A stretch of DNA of 12,107 nt from contig CATYZI010000050.1 in NCBI GenBank assembly GCA_958415625.1, positions 1-12,107 of the forward strand. Direction: 5' to 3'. The notes under the pieces were generated by a model, which made no database searches, was not told the DNA's origin, and worked only from the letters and a program-made list of their open reading frames with translations. This document shows positions 5,080 to 12,107 of the stretch, piece by piece. The DNA comes from an uncultured Collinsella sp. GTDB taxonomy: Bacteria; Actinomycetota; Coriobacteriia; Coriobacteriales; Coriobacteriaceae. A program made the position numbers and the translations under genes. Within the stretch, counting starts at the first letter, position 1; each line of letters begins with the position of its first letter.

Positions 5080-7464
5080 CTACAGCGTCATGTTCGGATC
5101 GGCATCGACGTCGAACGGCGAGATTTCACCTCGGTCGAATTTACGGCGGGCGACCTCCGCGATCATGGCTGCGTTATCGGTACAGGCAGACAAGGGCGGC
5201 ACCGTTACGCGGATTCCCTGACGCCCAAGCTTCTTGATCATCATCTCGCGCAGATGCGGGTTGGCCGAGACGCCGCCACCGATGCAGTATTCCTTGCATC
5301 CGGTAGCGTGCAGTGCGTTTTTGGCCTTCTTGTACTGCACGTCAAAGACAGCTGCCTCAAACGAAGCCGCCAGATCGGGCAGGTGAATCGTGCGCCCGGC
5401 CTTGGTCTCCTGCTCGATGTAGAGCGTCACGGCCGTTTTAAGACCCGAAAGCGAGAAACGATAGTCTCCCCTGCTGTTAAGCGCACGGGGGAAGTCAATC
5501 GCCTTGGGATTGCCCGTCTCGGCCAGCTTGGAGATGATGGGGCCACCGGGATAGCCCAGACCCAACGCCTTGGCTACCTTGTCGAAGGCCTCGCCCACAG
5601 CATCGTCGAGTGTCTCACCAAGTACCTCGTAGTCGCCCCATGCCTTGACGTGCACGAGCATGGTATGACCGCCCGAGACGAGCGTGAAGATAAACGGCGG
5701 CCTGAGATCGGGCTGCGCCAACAGGTTGGCGAACAGATGGCCCTCCAGATGGTTGACGCACACGAGCGGCTTGCCGGCGGCATAGGCAAAGCCCTTGGCG
5801 AAGGCGACGCCCACTACCAGAGCACCCACCAGGCCCGGACCCTGTGTCACGCCAACAGCGGCGAGTTCGCTCGGCGCGATGGCTCCACCCTCAAGACCAA
5901 GCGATGCTGCGGCATCCTCGAGCGCTGCATCCACGACACTCACAATCACCTCAACGTGTTTGCGCGAGGCGATCTCGGGCACCACGCCGCCAAAGCGGGC
6001 GTGAAAATCAATCTGTGTCGACACCTGGTTGGCCAGCATATTGCCATCCGCATCGATAATCGCCACGGCCGTCTCGTCGCAGGAGCTCTCGATAGCGAGC
6101 ACTAGGCGGCGGCGCTCAATTTCGGCACGCTCCCCCTCGGAGCGCCCAGGCGCAGGCATCGGCCATACGCGCTGCTCTGCCGCCGTCGGCTCGGGCGAAG
6201 CATTGTCGACCGGAAGCACCAGGGGCAGCGGAGCCGTCATGACGATGGCGTCCTTGCCGGCACCATAGTAGCCGCGGCGACGGCCAGCCTCGGTAAAGCC
6301 CAGAGCGTTATAAAGCGCGGTCGCTCCCTCGTTACCGTCCTCGACCTCGAGCGAAGCCGTAGTGCAGCCGAGCATCTGGGCATCATAGCTCACGTGCGAC
6401 AGCAGCTTGCGGGCAATGCCCTCACGGCGATGTGCCGGGTCGACGGCGACATCCAGAATCTGCACATCACCGTCCACGACCATACCGCCGGCAAGGCCCA
6501 GCAGCTTGCCGTTGTCGTGTGCCACCCACCAACTACGCGGCGCAGCGACGTCCTCGCCTAGTTCGGACAGGAACATGCCCGGCGTCCACGCCTCGTGTCC
6601 GGCACCTTCAAAGCAAGTAGCCTCCAGCGCGCTCGCGCCCTCGGCATCCGCCGCGCCCATGGGACGGAACTGCAGATGACGACCGGCGAGCTCATCGGCA
6701 ACACCCGTAATTTCGCTCTGCGCACTCTCGGCAAGACCAAGACGCTTGCGCTCGTTTTCCTCGGCATCCGAAAGGCGCGTGTAAATCGGCAGGACGCGGG
6801 CCGGATCGCCGTCGCCCGCAGCGTGCGCGAGCAGCAAGCCCTCGCCCGAAGGCCACCACAGGTCGCGCTCCACGCAGCGGGCGGTCTCGTCCTCACCCAG
6901 CAGCTTGCCATAGCGCACAAGACCGTCACCGGTCAGTTGAACCTGGTCCCAGTCCGCTGCTTGGCGCCACTCATCGAGCGCCACGGCGGCCTTGACCACG
7001 TGCTCGCGCTCAAATTGACGCTCGGGACCCTCATCGACCAGCATATACAGCGCCGGATATACCTCACCGCGCATAGCATCGGCCAAGATACCGAGCTTGC
7101 CGCGCACGCCAGCCTTCCACGCCGTCCAAGCGCAAGCATCGAGCGTCGACACGCCCAGCAGCGGAACATTGGCACCACGCGCGAGGCCCTTGGCAGTGGA
7201 GATGCCGATGCGCACACCCGTAAACGACCCCGGGCCGCGGCCGACCACGTAGCAACCAACATCGCTGCGATCCAGACCGGCTTGAGTCAGCACGCCATCG
7301 ACGGTATTCACGAGCTCAACGTTGGCGTGACGGCGACACATGTGGTCGCTACTCACGAGCTTCGTCTCGCCCGTCTGCCCATCAATCCAGCTTGCCGCGC
7401 AGGCAAGCATGTCGGTCGAGGTATCGAGCGCCACCACCAGCGCGTTGTCGTTATGCAAGCTCAT
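5080..7464 (-). CDS. tsaB-rimI-tsaD: TsaB-RimI-TsaD triple fusion (tRNA t6A synthesis and S18 acetyltransferase)
   Basis: The protein has 794 residues and three domains. Residues about 8-240 are TsaB, with GPGSFTGVRIG (78-88). Residues about 262-415 are a GNAT acetyltransferase of the RimI type, with VDPAHRREGIARKLL (341-355) and EVEDGNEGATALYNALGF. Residues about 452-794 are TsaD, with IESSCDET, NHLEGH (metal ligands His572 and His576), SGGHT and CTDNAA (Asp763). TsaD with TsaB and TsaE transfers threonylcarbamoyl to A37 of ANN-decoding tRNAs; RimI acetylates the N-terminus of ribosomal protein S18. I use the ATG at 7464, which overlaps tsaE by 14 nt; a TTG at 7482 is possible but less likely. 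All catalytic motifs appear intact. It is the last gene of the operon and is followed by structured repeat copy 2. Confidence 0.95.
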   Translation of the reverse strand: MSLHNDNALVVALDTSTDMLACAASWIDGQTGETKLVSSDHMCRRHANVELVNTVDGVLTQAGLDRSDVGCYVVGRGPGSFTGVRIGISTAKGLARGANVPLLGVSTLDACAWTAWKAGVRGKLGILADAMRGEVYPALYMLVDEGPERQFEREHVVKAAVALDEWRQAADWDQVQLTGDGLVRYGKLLGEDETARCVERDLWWPSGEGLLLAHAAGDGDPARVLPIYTRLSDAEENERKRLGLAESAQSEITGVADELAGRHLQFRPMGAADAEGASALEATCFEGAGHEAWTPGMFLSELGEDVAAPRSWWVAHDNGKLLGLAGGMVVDGDVQILDVAVDPAHRREGIARKLLSHVSYDAQMLGCTTASLEVEDGNEGATALYNALGFTEAGRRRGYYGAGKDAIVMTAPLPLVLPVDNASPEPTAAEQRVWPMPAPGRSEGERAEIERRRLVLAIESSCDETAVAIIDADGNMLANQVSTQIDFHARFGGVVPEIASRKHVEVIVSVVDAALEDAAASLGLEGGAIAPSELAAVGVTQGPGLVGALVVGVAFAKGFAYAAGKPLVCVNHLEGHLFANLLAQPDLRPPFIFTLVSGGHTMLVHVKAWGDYEVLGETLDDAVGEAFDKVAKALGLGYPGGPIISKLAETGNPKAIDFPRALNSRGDYRFSLSGLKTAVTLYIEQETKAGRTIHLPDLAASFEAAVFDVQYKKAKNALHATGCKEYCIGGGVSANPHLREMMIKKLGRQGIRVTVPPLSACTDNAAMIAEVARRKFDRGEISPFDVDADPNMTL

Positions 7465-7957
7465 CTTGTACAGCCTTATCAATCAAATGGGAAAGCTCCA
7501 TTGCGCGGTCACCGTGCGCCTCGAGCGTTATCGTTCGCACATCGCTGTCGCCCTCATCACGCCTGAGCGTCACCGAAAGATACTCATCCGTCAGCTCGTC
7601 CTGGAATTGTTCGCCCCATTCCAGCAGGCAAGCACCCTCATAGCCCAGCACATCGAAAATACCCGTATCCTCGAGCTCGTAGGCATGCTCCAGGCGGTAT
7701 AGATCAAAGTGAAACAGCGGAATACGACCTTGATCGTGAACGGCCATGAGCGCAAACGTAGGGCTCGTAACCATATGCCCATCGCCCAGCCCGCGCGAGA
7801 CGCCCTTGGTAAAGTGAGTTTTGCCCACTCCCAGGCCACCGGTCAGGATGAGCACATCGCCGTCCTCAAGGCACGGTGCAATTAGCTCGCCAAAGTACTC
7901 CGTATCGGCAGCGCAAGTCGTTTTGTAAGTACCTACCCCCAGGCGCTCCAGGGACAT
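7451..7957 (-). CDS. tsaE: TsaE, ATPase subunit of tRNA t6A synthesis
   Basis: The 168-residue protein carries the P-loop GGLGVGKT (about 40-47), followed by TSPTF and the HFDLYRLE segment typical of TsaE. It is a cytoplasmic ATPase that binds the TsaB-TsaD heterodimer and drives the t6A cycle. AAGGAG lies a few bases upstream of the ATG, and the gap from the uracil-DNA glycosylase stop is 12 nt. Its 3' end overlaps the start of the tsaB-rimI-tsaD fusion by 14 nt, which fits translational coupling of complex partners. Family members are usually 150-160 residues, so the length is normal. Confidence 0.95.
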   Translation of the reverse strand: MSLERLGVGTYKTTCAADTEYFGELIAPCLEDGDVLILTGGLGVGKTHFTKGVSRGLGDGHMVTSPTFALMAVHDQGRIPLFHFDLYRLEHAYELEDTGIFDVLGYEGACLLEWGEQFQDELTDEYLSVTLRRDEGDSDVRTITLEAHGDRAMELSHLIDKAVQDELA

Positions 7958-7969
7958 ATATGCTCCTTA

Positions 7970-8590
7970 TTATTCCGAGGCGTCCTCTGGTTCGGGATGT
8001 CGCTCCAGATATTCGCCCAGCATCTTAAAGTCTTCCTCCAGCAGCTCCTGCCACGCCGGATTGCGTAGCGCCGCTGCCGGATGGAACGTGGGCATTACTA
8101 CAAAATGCCCCATCTGGTGGAACCTGCCGCGCAGCTTAGTAATGCCGATCTCGGTCTTAAGCACAAAGTGCGTCGCGGGATTGCCGAGCGTCACGATAAT
8201 ATCAGGCCAGATGCTTCGAATCTGCTCACGCAAAAACGGCGAGCAAGCCAGCACTTCCTCGGGACGCGGATTGCGGTTTCCCGGCGGGCGGCACTTAAGC
8301 ACGTTGGCAATGTAGACGTCTTCGCGTTTGAGCCCCGCCAGCGACAAAATGCCGTTGAGGTCCTCGCCTGCCGCCCCCACAAAGGGCTCGCCCTGCAAAT
8401 CCTCATTGCGGCCCGGCGCCTCGCCAATAAACATCACGCGAGCGTGGGGGTTTCCCACGCCAAACACGATGTTATGGCGCGACTGGTAAAGCTGGCAAAG
8501 GTGACAATCGCCCAGAACGGCCTCGATCTCCTCGAGTGCGACCTCACGCGGCGCCTGATGGCTATGGCCGGGGATGTGCATGACGCCCAT
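7970..8590 (-). CDS. Family 4 Fe-S uracil-DNA glycosylase
   Basis: The 206-residue product removes uracil from DNA as the first step of base excision repair. It shows the family 4 active-site motif GEAPGRNED (56-64) with GEPFVG just after, and the later FHPAAALRNP (His170). Four cysteines in the usual spacing for a 4Fe-4S cluster are C29, C32, C100 and C116. The start is the ATG at 8590, with AGGAG 5 nt upstream and 8 nt after the alr stop. A longer frame upstream would overlap alr and lacks its own ribosome binding site. A repair enzyme inside a wall and tRNA modification operon is unusual company, but the spacing shows co-transcription. Confidence 0.93.
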   Translation of the reverse strand: MGVMHIPGHSHQAPREVALEEIEAVLGDCHLCQLYQSRHNIVFGVGNPHARVMFIGEAPGRNEDLQGEPFVGAAGEDLNGILSLAGLKREDVYIANVLKCRPPGNRNPRPEEVLACSPFLREQIRSIWPDIIVTLGNPATHFVLKTEIGITKLRGRFHQMGHFVVMPTFHPAAALRNPAWQELLEEDFKMLGEYLERHPEPEDASE

Positions 8591-8598
8591 AGCGACTC

Positions 8599-9744
8599 CT
8601 ACACGTAGACCTTGTCGAGACGCATACCAAAGCCGCAAGCGACCTCGTAGTTAATCGTGCCGCGTAGGCGCGCCATCTCGTCCATGGTAATCTCGGCATC
8701 TCCATCGCGGCCGACAATGATCATCTCGTCACCATACTCGGCCTCGGGAATCTCATGCGCCGGGTTGGACTGAATGGCGACCATAAACTGGTCCATGCAG
8801 ATATTGCCCACCTGACGCACACGCTCGCCGCGATACAGCACGTCCATACGATTGGAAAGCGTACGCGAAAGGCCATCGGCATAACCGATCGGAAGGGTGC
8901 AGATCTGAACGCGCGTGCGCGGTACGCGGTAGGTAAAGCCGTAGCCCACGCCCTCGCCCATCGCAGGATGCGCCACACGCGTCACACGCGCGTGGACGCT
9001 CATGACGGGATCAAGCTGCATCACGCGACCACTCAGCTCACATGGCTGCAGACCATACAAACCGATGCCGGCACGAATCATGTCAAAGTGCATTGAAGAA
9101 TCGAGCATCGAGGACGGCGTATTGGCACAATGCACGATACCGCATTCAAAACCTGCGTCCTTAATGGCCTGAACGGCCTCGGCAAAACGCTGGCACTGCA
9201 GCTTGTAGTCCCAACCCGAAGGTTCATCGGCCGTGGCAAAGTGCGTAAATACGCCGTCGCACTGGATGCCGCGATGGAAACTGATGCCGCGTACAAAGTC
9301 GAGCACCTGTGTGTAGTGAACGCCGATACGATTCATGCCCGTCTCGATGGCAAGATGGTACTTGCCCACTTTGCCCGCCGCGACGGCGCATTCGCCATAC
9401 GCAAGAGCAAAGTCAGACGTATAGACCGAGGGCATGATATCGAACTCGAGCAATGCAGGAATAGCCTCGATGGGCGGCTCGCTTAGAATCAGAATGGGCT
9501 TAGTAATCCCGCCCTGACGGAGCCCAACGCCCTCGTTAACCGTCGCCACAGCAAACATGTCTGCTCCGGCCGAATACATGATCTTGGCGCACTCAACAGC
9601 TCCATGACCATAAGCATCGGCCTTGACCACGCAGCACAGGCGCTGACGTGGATTCAGCAAGTTCTTATAGGCCCTCGTGTTGCGACGGAGCGCCCCGCGG
9701 TCGATCTCGACCCAGGACCAGCGCGTCAAATCGGCTTTATTCAT
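8599..9744 (-). CDS. alr: Alanine racemase
   Basis: The 381-residue PLP enzyme interconverts L- and D-alanine for peptidoglycan. The N-terminal motif VVKADAYGHG contains Lys41, which binds PLP. RAGIGLYG gives Arg224, which contacts the cofactor ring. VGYGFTY gives the second catalytic base, Tyr268. GYADGLSR and GNICMDQFM follow as in known alanine racemases. The length is typical. The ATG lies 2 nt after the nnrD/nnrE stop with only a weak GGAT-type ribosome binding site, so it is probably translated by coupling. Confidence 0.97.
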   Translation of the reverse strand: MNKADLTRWSWVEIDRGALRRNTRAYKNLLNPRQRLCCVVKADAYGHGAVECAKIMYSAGADMFAVATVNEGVGLRQGGITKPILILSEPPIEAIPALLEFDIMPSVYTSDFALAYGECAVAAGKVGKYHLAIETGMNRIGVHYTQVLDFVRGISFHRGIQCDGVFTHFATADEPSGWDYKLQCQRFAEAVQAIKDAGFECGIVHCANTPSSMLDSSMHFDMIRAGIGLYGLQPCELSGRVMQLDPVMSVHARVTRVAHPAMGEGVGYGFTYRVPRTRVQICTLPIGYADGLSRTLSNRMDVLYRGERVRQVGNICMDQFMVAIQSNPAHEIPEAEYGDEMIIVGRDGDAEITMDEMARLRGTINYEVACGFGMRLDKVYV

Positions 9745-9746
9745 GA

Positions 9747-11363
9747 TTAGTCATCCGACCCTTCGTCCATGATTCCCAGATCTTCGAGCGCATCCTTTGC
9801 CGCCAGTTCCATGGCAGGACCGATCAAGTCGATAAGATCGGTCGCGATGACGCTCTTCTCACCATACTCCGTCGCCGCGGCAAAACCGGCGTAGCTGTGA
9901 AGTGCGACGGCGTACGAATACAGCAACTCCCAACGATCCATCTCGTCGCGCATGGTGGCAAGCGTGCCGGCCAAAATACCCGCGAGGACATCACCCGAAC
10001 CGGCAGTTGCCAGAGAAGCCGGACCCGAGAGCGGCAGCAGCACACGCTCAACGCCACAGATAGCCGTCGTCGGCCCCTTGGCAATGACCACCAGATTGTC
10101 GGAGCCTGCAGCCCAGACAACCTTCTGCGCGGCCGCAATCGCGGTACCAAGGTCGTTCACCTCGTCACCGGCAACCAGACGCGAAAGCTCACGATAGTGC
10201 GGCGTCATAACCAACGGCTGCTCGCGACGATACATCTCGGGGTTACTATCAATACCGTCAATGGCAATCTTAGCAAGACAGTTGAGTGCATCGGCGTCCA
10301 AAATTAGCGGTACATCAAGCTCGAGCAAGCCCGAAACCACCTGCATAGCGCCGGCAGACGTCGTCATACCGGGACCGCACAGCACGCAGCTGTACTTCTT
10401 TGCGATCTCGCACACCGTCATGCGCGCAGCGGCGCCAAAGGAGCCGCGCGAATCAGACGGAATAGCAAAGACCGGAATCGAAGGAAGTGCCATGCGAATG
10501 AGATTGGCACAGGCGTCAGGAGCCGCGACTGCCACGTAACCAGCACCCGCGCGAGCTGCAGACTTGGCCGCCATAATGGCAGCACCAGGATATTGCGCAG
10601 ATCCGGCGACAATAAGCACGGAGCCACGGGAATACTTATCGATATTCGATGGTAGCGGAGCAAAGTAATCAACTAAGTCACCGGGCTCGACAATCTCGGC
10701 GGCGTGGTCTACATCATCGATGACTTCGTCAAGACGGTCGTAAAGATTGCCGCAGATCAAATCGCCAGCATACTCAGGGCCATCAGCGCTATACAGACCA
10801 ATCTTGGGCGCAATCATCGTCACCGTGCGCTCGGCACGAATGCAGTCGTCATCAACAACGCCCGTCTCGGCATTCAGGCCCGAGGGGACATCAATGGATA
10901 CGACACAATCGGCGCATTCATTGACCGTAGGAATCCAAATGGAGAACGGCGCACGCAGATTCCCGTGGAAACCGGTACCAAAAATGGCATCGACAACAAC
11001 ATCGGCCTTATCGATCAAAACCTCGAGTTCGTCACGCGAGGGACCGACGCAAACGTGCACATCGCGGCCGGCAGTTCGACGAGCAACATGACGTGCCAGA
11101 GCAGCAGGAATCTCATCCGGCTCAACCGGAGAAACGATATCCACGTCCACACCCTTGTGGCTCAGGATATCGGCGGCAACCCAACCGTCGCCGCCATTAT
11201 TACCAAAACCGACCAGAACGAGAACCCGATCGGGATTGAGCTTCAAGACCTCGTTGGCGGCAAACTCACCCGCTAGCTCCATAAGCTCGGCCTTCGAAGT
11301 CCCTTCGCGTTCGATGATATCCTCGAGACGAACGACTTCTTCGGTACTCAAAACCGGTTTCAT
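9747..11363 (-). CDS. nnrDE: Bifunctional NAD(P)HX epimerase / ADP-dependent dehydratase
   Basis: The 538-residue protein repairs hydrated NADH and NADPH. The N-terminal epimerase (YjeF_N) domain has NNGGDG (55-60), IFGTGFHG and SIDVPSGLNAETG. The C-terminal ribokinase-like dehydratase has AGSAQYPGAA, LCGPGM, LILDADALN and AGSGDVLAG (454-462, catalytic Asp458). The TPHPGE motif common in this family reads TPHYRE here (387-392). The start codon abuts the acpS stop with no gap, and AGGAG lies within the end of acpS. Pairing with acpS and alr is common in Gram-positive bacteria. Confidence 0.95.
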   Translation of the reverse strand: MKPVLSTEEVVRLEDIIEREGTSKAELMELAGEFAANEVLKLNPDRVLVLVGFGNNGGDGWVAADILSHKGVDVDIVSPVEPDEIPAALARHVARRTAGRDVHVCVGPSRDELEVLIDKADVVVDAIFGTGFHGNLRAPFSIWIPTVNECADCVVSIDVPSGLNAETGVVDDDCIRAERTVTMIAPKIGLYSADGPEYAGDLICGNLYDRLDEVIDDVDHAAEIVEPGDLVDYFAPLPSNIDKYSRGSVLIVAGSAQYPGAAIMAAKSAARAGAGYVAVAAPDACANLIRMALPSIPVFAIPSDSRGSFGAAARMTVCEIAKKYSCVLCGPGMTTSAGAMQVVSGLLELDVPLILDADALNCLAKIAIDGIDSNPEMYRREQPLVMTPHYRELSRLVAGDEVNDLGTAIAAAQKVVWAAGSDNLVVIAKGPTTAICGVERVLLPLSGPASLATAGSGDVLAGILAGTLATMRDEMDRWELLYSYAVALHSYAGFAAATEYGEKSVIATDLIDLIGPAMELAAKDALEDLGIMDEGSDD

Positions 11364-11903
11364 CTATGCTCCTAGCGTATCTTGCGAAGCATCGCCCAGG
11401 TGCTCCGTCAATGCTGAATTCTGCAGCTGCTCAAGCTCATCTAAAACAGAGCGAGCCTCTTTAAATGTCTGCGCAACGCGTTTCTTGTTGCTCACTTTTT
11501 CTTCCTTAGGCTTAGGTCGAGCATCCTCGGTAATCGCGATGGCATTCGCAACGGCTAAGTCTCCTGTAAGCGTAATGGAAAGAGCGACCTCAACAACACC
11601 CAGCTCTTGAGCGATCTCGAGAGCACGGCCCGAAAGCAGCGCTTTCGGTTTGCCGAGTTTATCACGCGTAACCGAAACATCCTTGCGACCAACGCCTTGA
11701 CTAAAACCCGTGCCGAGAGCTTTAAGTACCGCCTCGCGCGAAGCAAAGCGGCTGGCATAGTGAGCAGCGGGACGCGATGATGCATCACAATACGCACGCT
11801 CTTCTTCGGTAAACACACGCCGAGCAAACGACGGCGTCTTTTCAAGAATTGATTTCATACGGGAAATCTCGACGATATCAACGCCGATACCAGCTTCAGC
11901 CAT
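11364..11903 (-). CDS. acpS: Holo-[acyl-carrier-protein] synthase with C-terminal extension
   Basis: The 179-residue enzyme moves phosphopantetheine from CoA to apo-ACP for fatty acid synthesis. GVDIVEISR carries the magnesium ligand Asp9, and RFASREAVLKALGTG carries Glu57 and Lys61. The usual SISHT-like motif near the end of the domain is SITLT (109-113), so the His that often contacts CoA is absent. AcpS is normally about 120 residues; here residues about 128-179 form an extra Lys/Glu-rich, probably helical tail of unknown role. I start at the ATG at 11903 because GGAGG lies 5 nt upstream; the ATG at 11915 has no ribosome binding site. It is the first gene of the operon. Confidence 0.9.
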   Translation of the reverse strand: MAEAGIGVDIVEISRMKSILEKTPSFARRVFTEEERAYCDASSRPAAHYASRFASREAVLKALGTGFSQGVGRKDVSVTRDKLGKPKALLSGRALEIAQELGVVEVALSITLTGDLAVANAIAITEDARPKPKEEKVSNKKRVAQTFKEARSVLDELEQLQNSALTEHLGDASQDTLGA

Positions 11904-11932
11904 GTTCACCTCCATATCGCACAGACTAAGTT

Positions 11933-11962
11933 ATTGTAGCCCGTTCACAGAAGATGCGACAA
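11933..11962 (-). promoter_or_regulatory. Promoter of the acpS-nnrDE-alr-udg-tsaE-tsaBD operon
   Basis: On the minus strand TTGTCG (11957-11962) and TACAAT (11933-11938) are separated by 18 nt. The predicted start near 11926 gives a leader of only about 23 nt before the acpS ATG. The upstream transcript is closed by a terminator, so a promoter is required in this 110-nt gap. Confidence 0.6.
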
Positions 11963-12012
11963 ACGAGGGTTATAAAACACAGCTACTATGTGAGACAAAA
12001 GCCCGTAAACGC

Positions 12013-12044
12013 AAAAAAGGGGGAGGCCGCGAGGCCTCCCCCTT
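12013..12044 (-). terminator. Intrinsic terminator of the upstream minus-strand unit
   Basis: A perfect stem, GGGGGAGGCC (12019-12028) with GGCCTCCCCC (12033-12042), has a GCGA loop, two further A-T pairs, and TTTTTT after it on the minus strand. It ends a transcript that enters the window from the right and isolates the acpS operon. Confidence 0.9.
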
Positions 12045-12107
12045 CTTCAATCTCGATGACGGCTCGGTGCCGTCCACCGGTCAGCGGCGCCCTGGCCTCC
12101 CACGGGC
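12045..12107 (-). other. 3' end of an unidentified upstream transcript
   Basis: This 63-nt stretch lies just before the terminator and must belong to the unit entering from the right. A small hairpin, GACGGC (12058-12063) with GCCGTC (12069-12074), is present. Two minus-strand frames stop here, one at 12081-12083 after ARGRPGRR and one at 12047-12049. Too little is visible to choose between them or to exclude an RNA gene. Confidence 0.35.

Noticed and set aside
4912..6105. Plus-strand open frame covering repeat copy 2 and the 3' part of the tsaD domain
   Set aside because: Antisense to intact TsaD motifs and running through the structured repeat; no recognisable domain or ribosome binding site.
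6595..7566. Plus-strand open frame opposite tsaB and tsaE
   Set aside because: Shadow of the minus-strand coding frames; no protein features of its own.

Overview
The window looks like chromosomal DNA from a high-GC actinobacterium, most likely class Coriobacteriia (Collinsella or a close relative). The basis is the GC-rich codon use, a TsaB-RimI-TsaD triple fusion, and the acpS-nnrDE-alr-tsaE-tsaBD gene order. This placement is inference from gene content, not a database match. Every convincing gene lies on the minus strand, so the window is best read from right to left.

Right edge and housekeeping operon (about 12107 to 5080). A strong terminator (12013-12044) closes an upstream unit that is mostly outside the window. 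A promoter (11933-11962) then starts a tightly packed operon: acpS, bifunctional nnrD/nnrE, alr, a family 4 Fe-S uracil-DNA glycosylase, tsaE, and a 794-residue TsaB-RimI-TsaD fusion. Gaps are 0 to 12 nt, and tsaE overlaps the fusion by 14 nt. The operon joins acyl carrier protein activation, NAD(P)HX repair, D-alanine supply for the wall, DNA uracil repair, tRNA t6A37 synthesis and S18 acetylation.

Intergenic region 4548-5079. It holds copy 2 of a structured repeat just after tsaD. It also holds the control region of cstA: a promoter whose spacer carries an 18-bp palindrome, a 14-codon leader peptide rich in Ile and Val (MFTHQLNIISVVII), several alternative stems, and an intrinsic terminator upstream of the cstA ribosome binding site. 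This has the layout of a branched-chain amino acid attenuator, placed in front of a CstA-type pyruvate/peptide transporter instead of a biosynthetic gene.

Left part. cstA (2658-4547) ends at a strong terminator (2577-2618). Next is a gene (GTG start at 2474, end 282) for a 730-residue protein. It has a probable winged-helix N-terminus, a disordered charged linker of about 300 residues, and a C-terminal Toprim domain resembling JetD/DUF2220 of Wadjet and Spo11/TopoVI-A. No jetA, jetB or jetC is in the window.

The two most unusual signals are the repeat and the cstA leader. The repeat occurs at 137-273 and 4928-5051. Its copies share 49 identical bases, but each is closed by a different long self-complementary stem, which is the pattern of a conserved RNA fold. 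Both copies sit immediately downstream of the last gene of a minus-strand unit.
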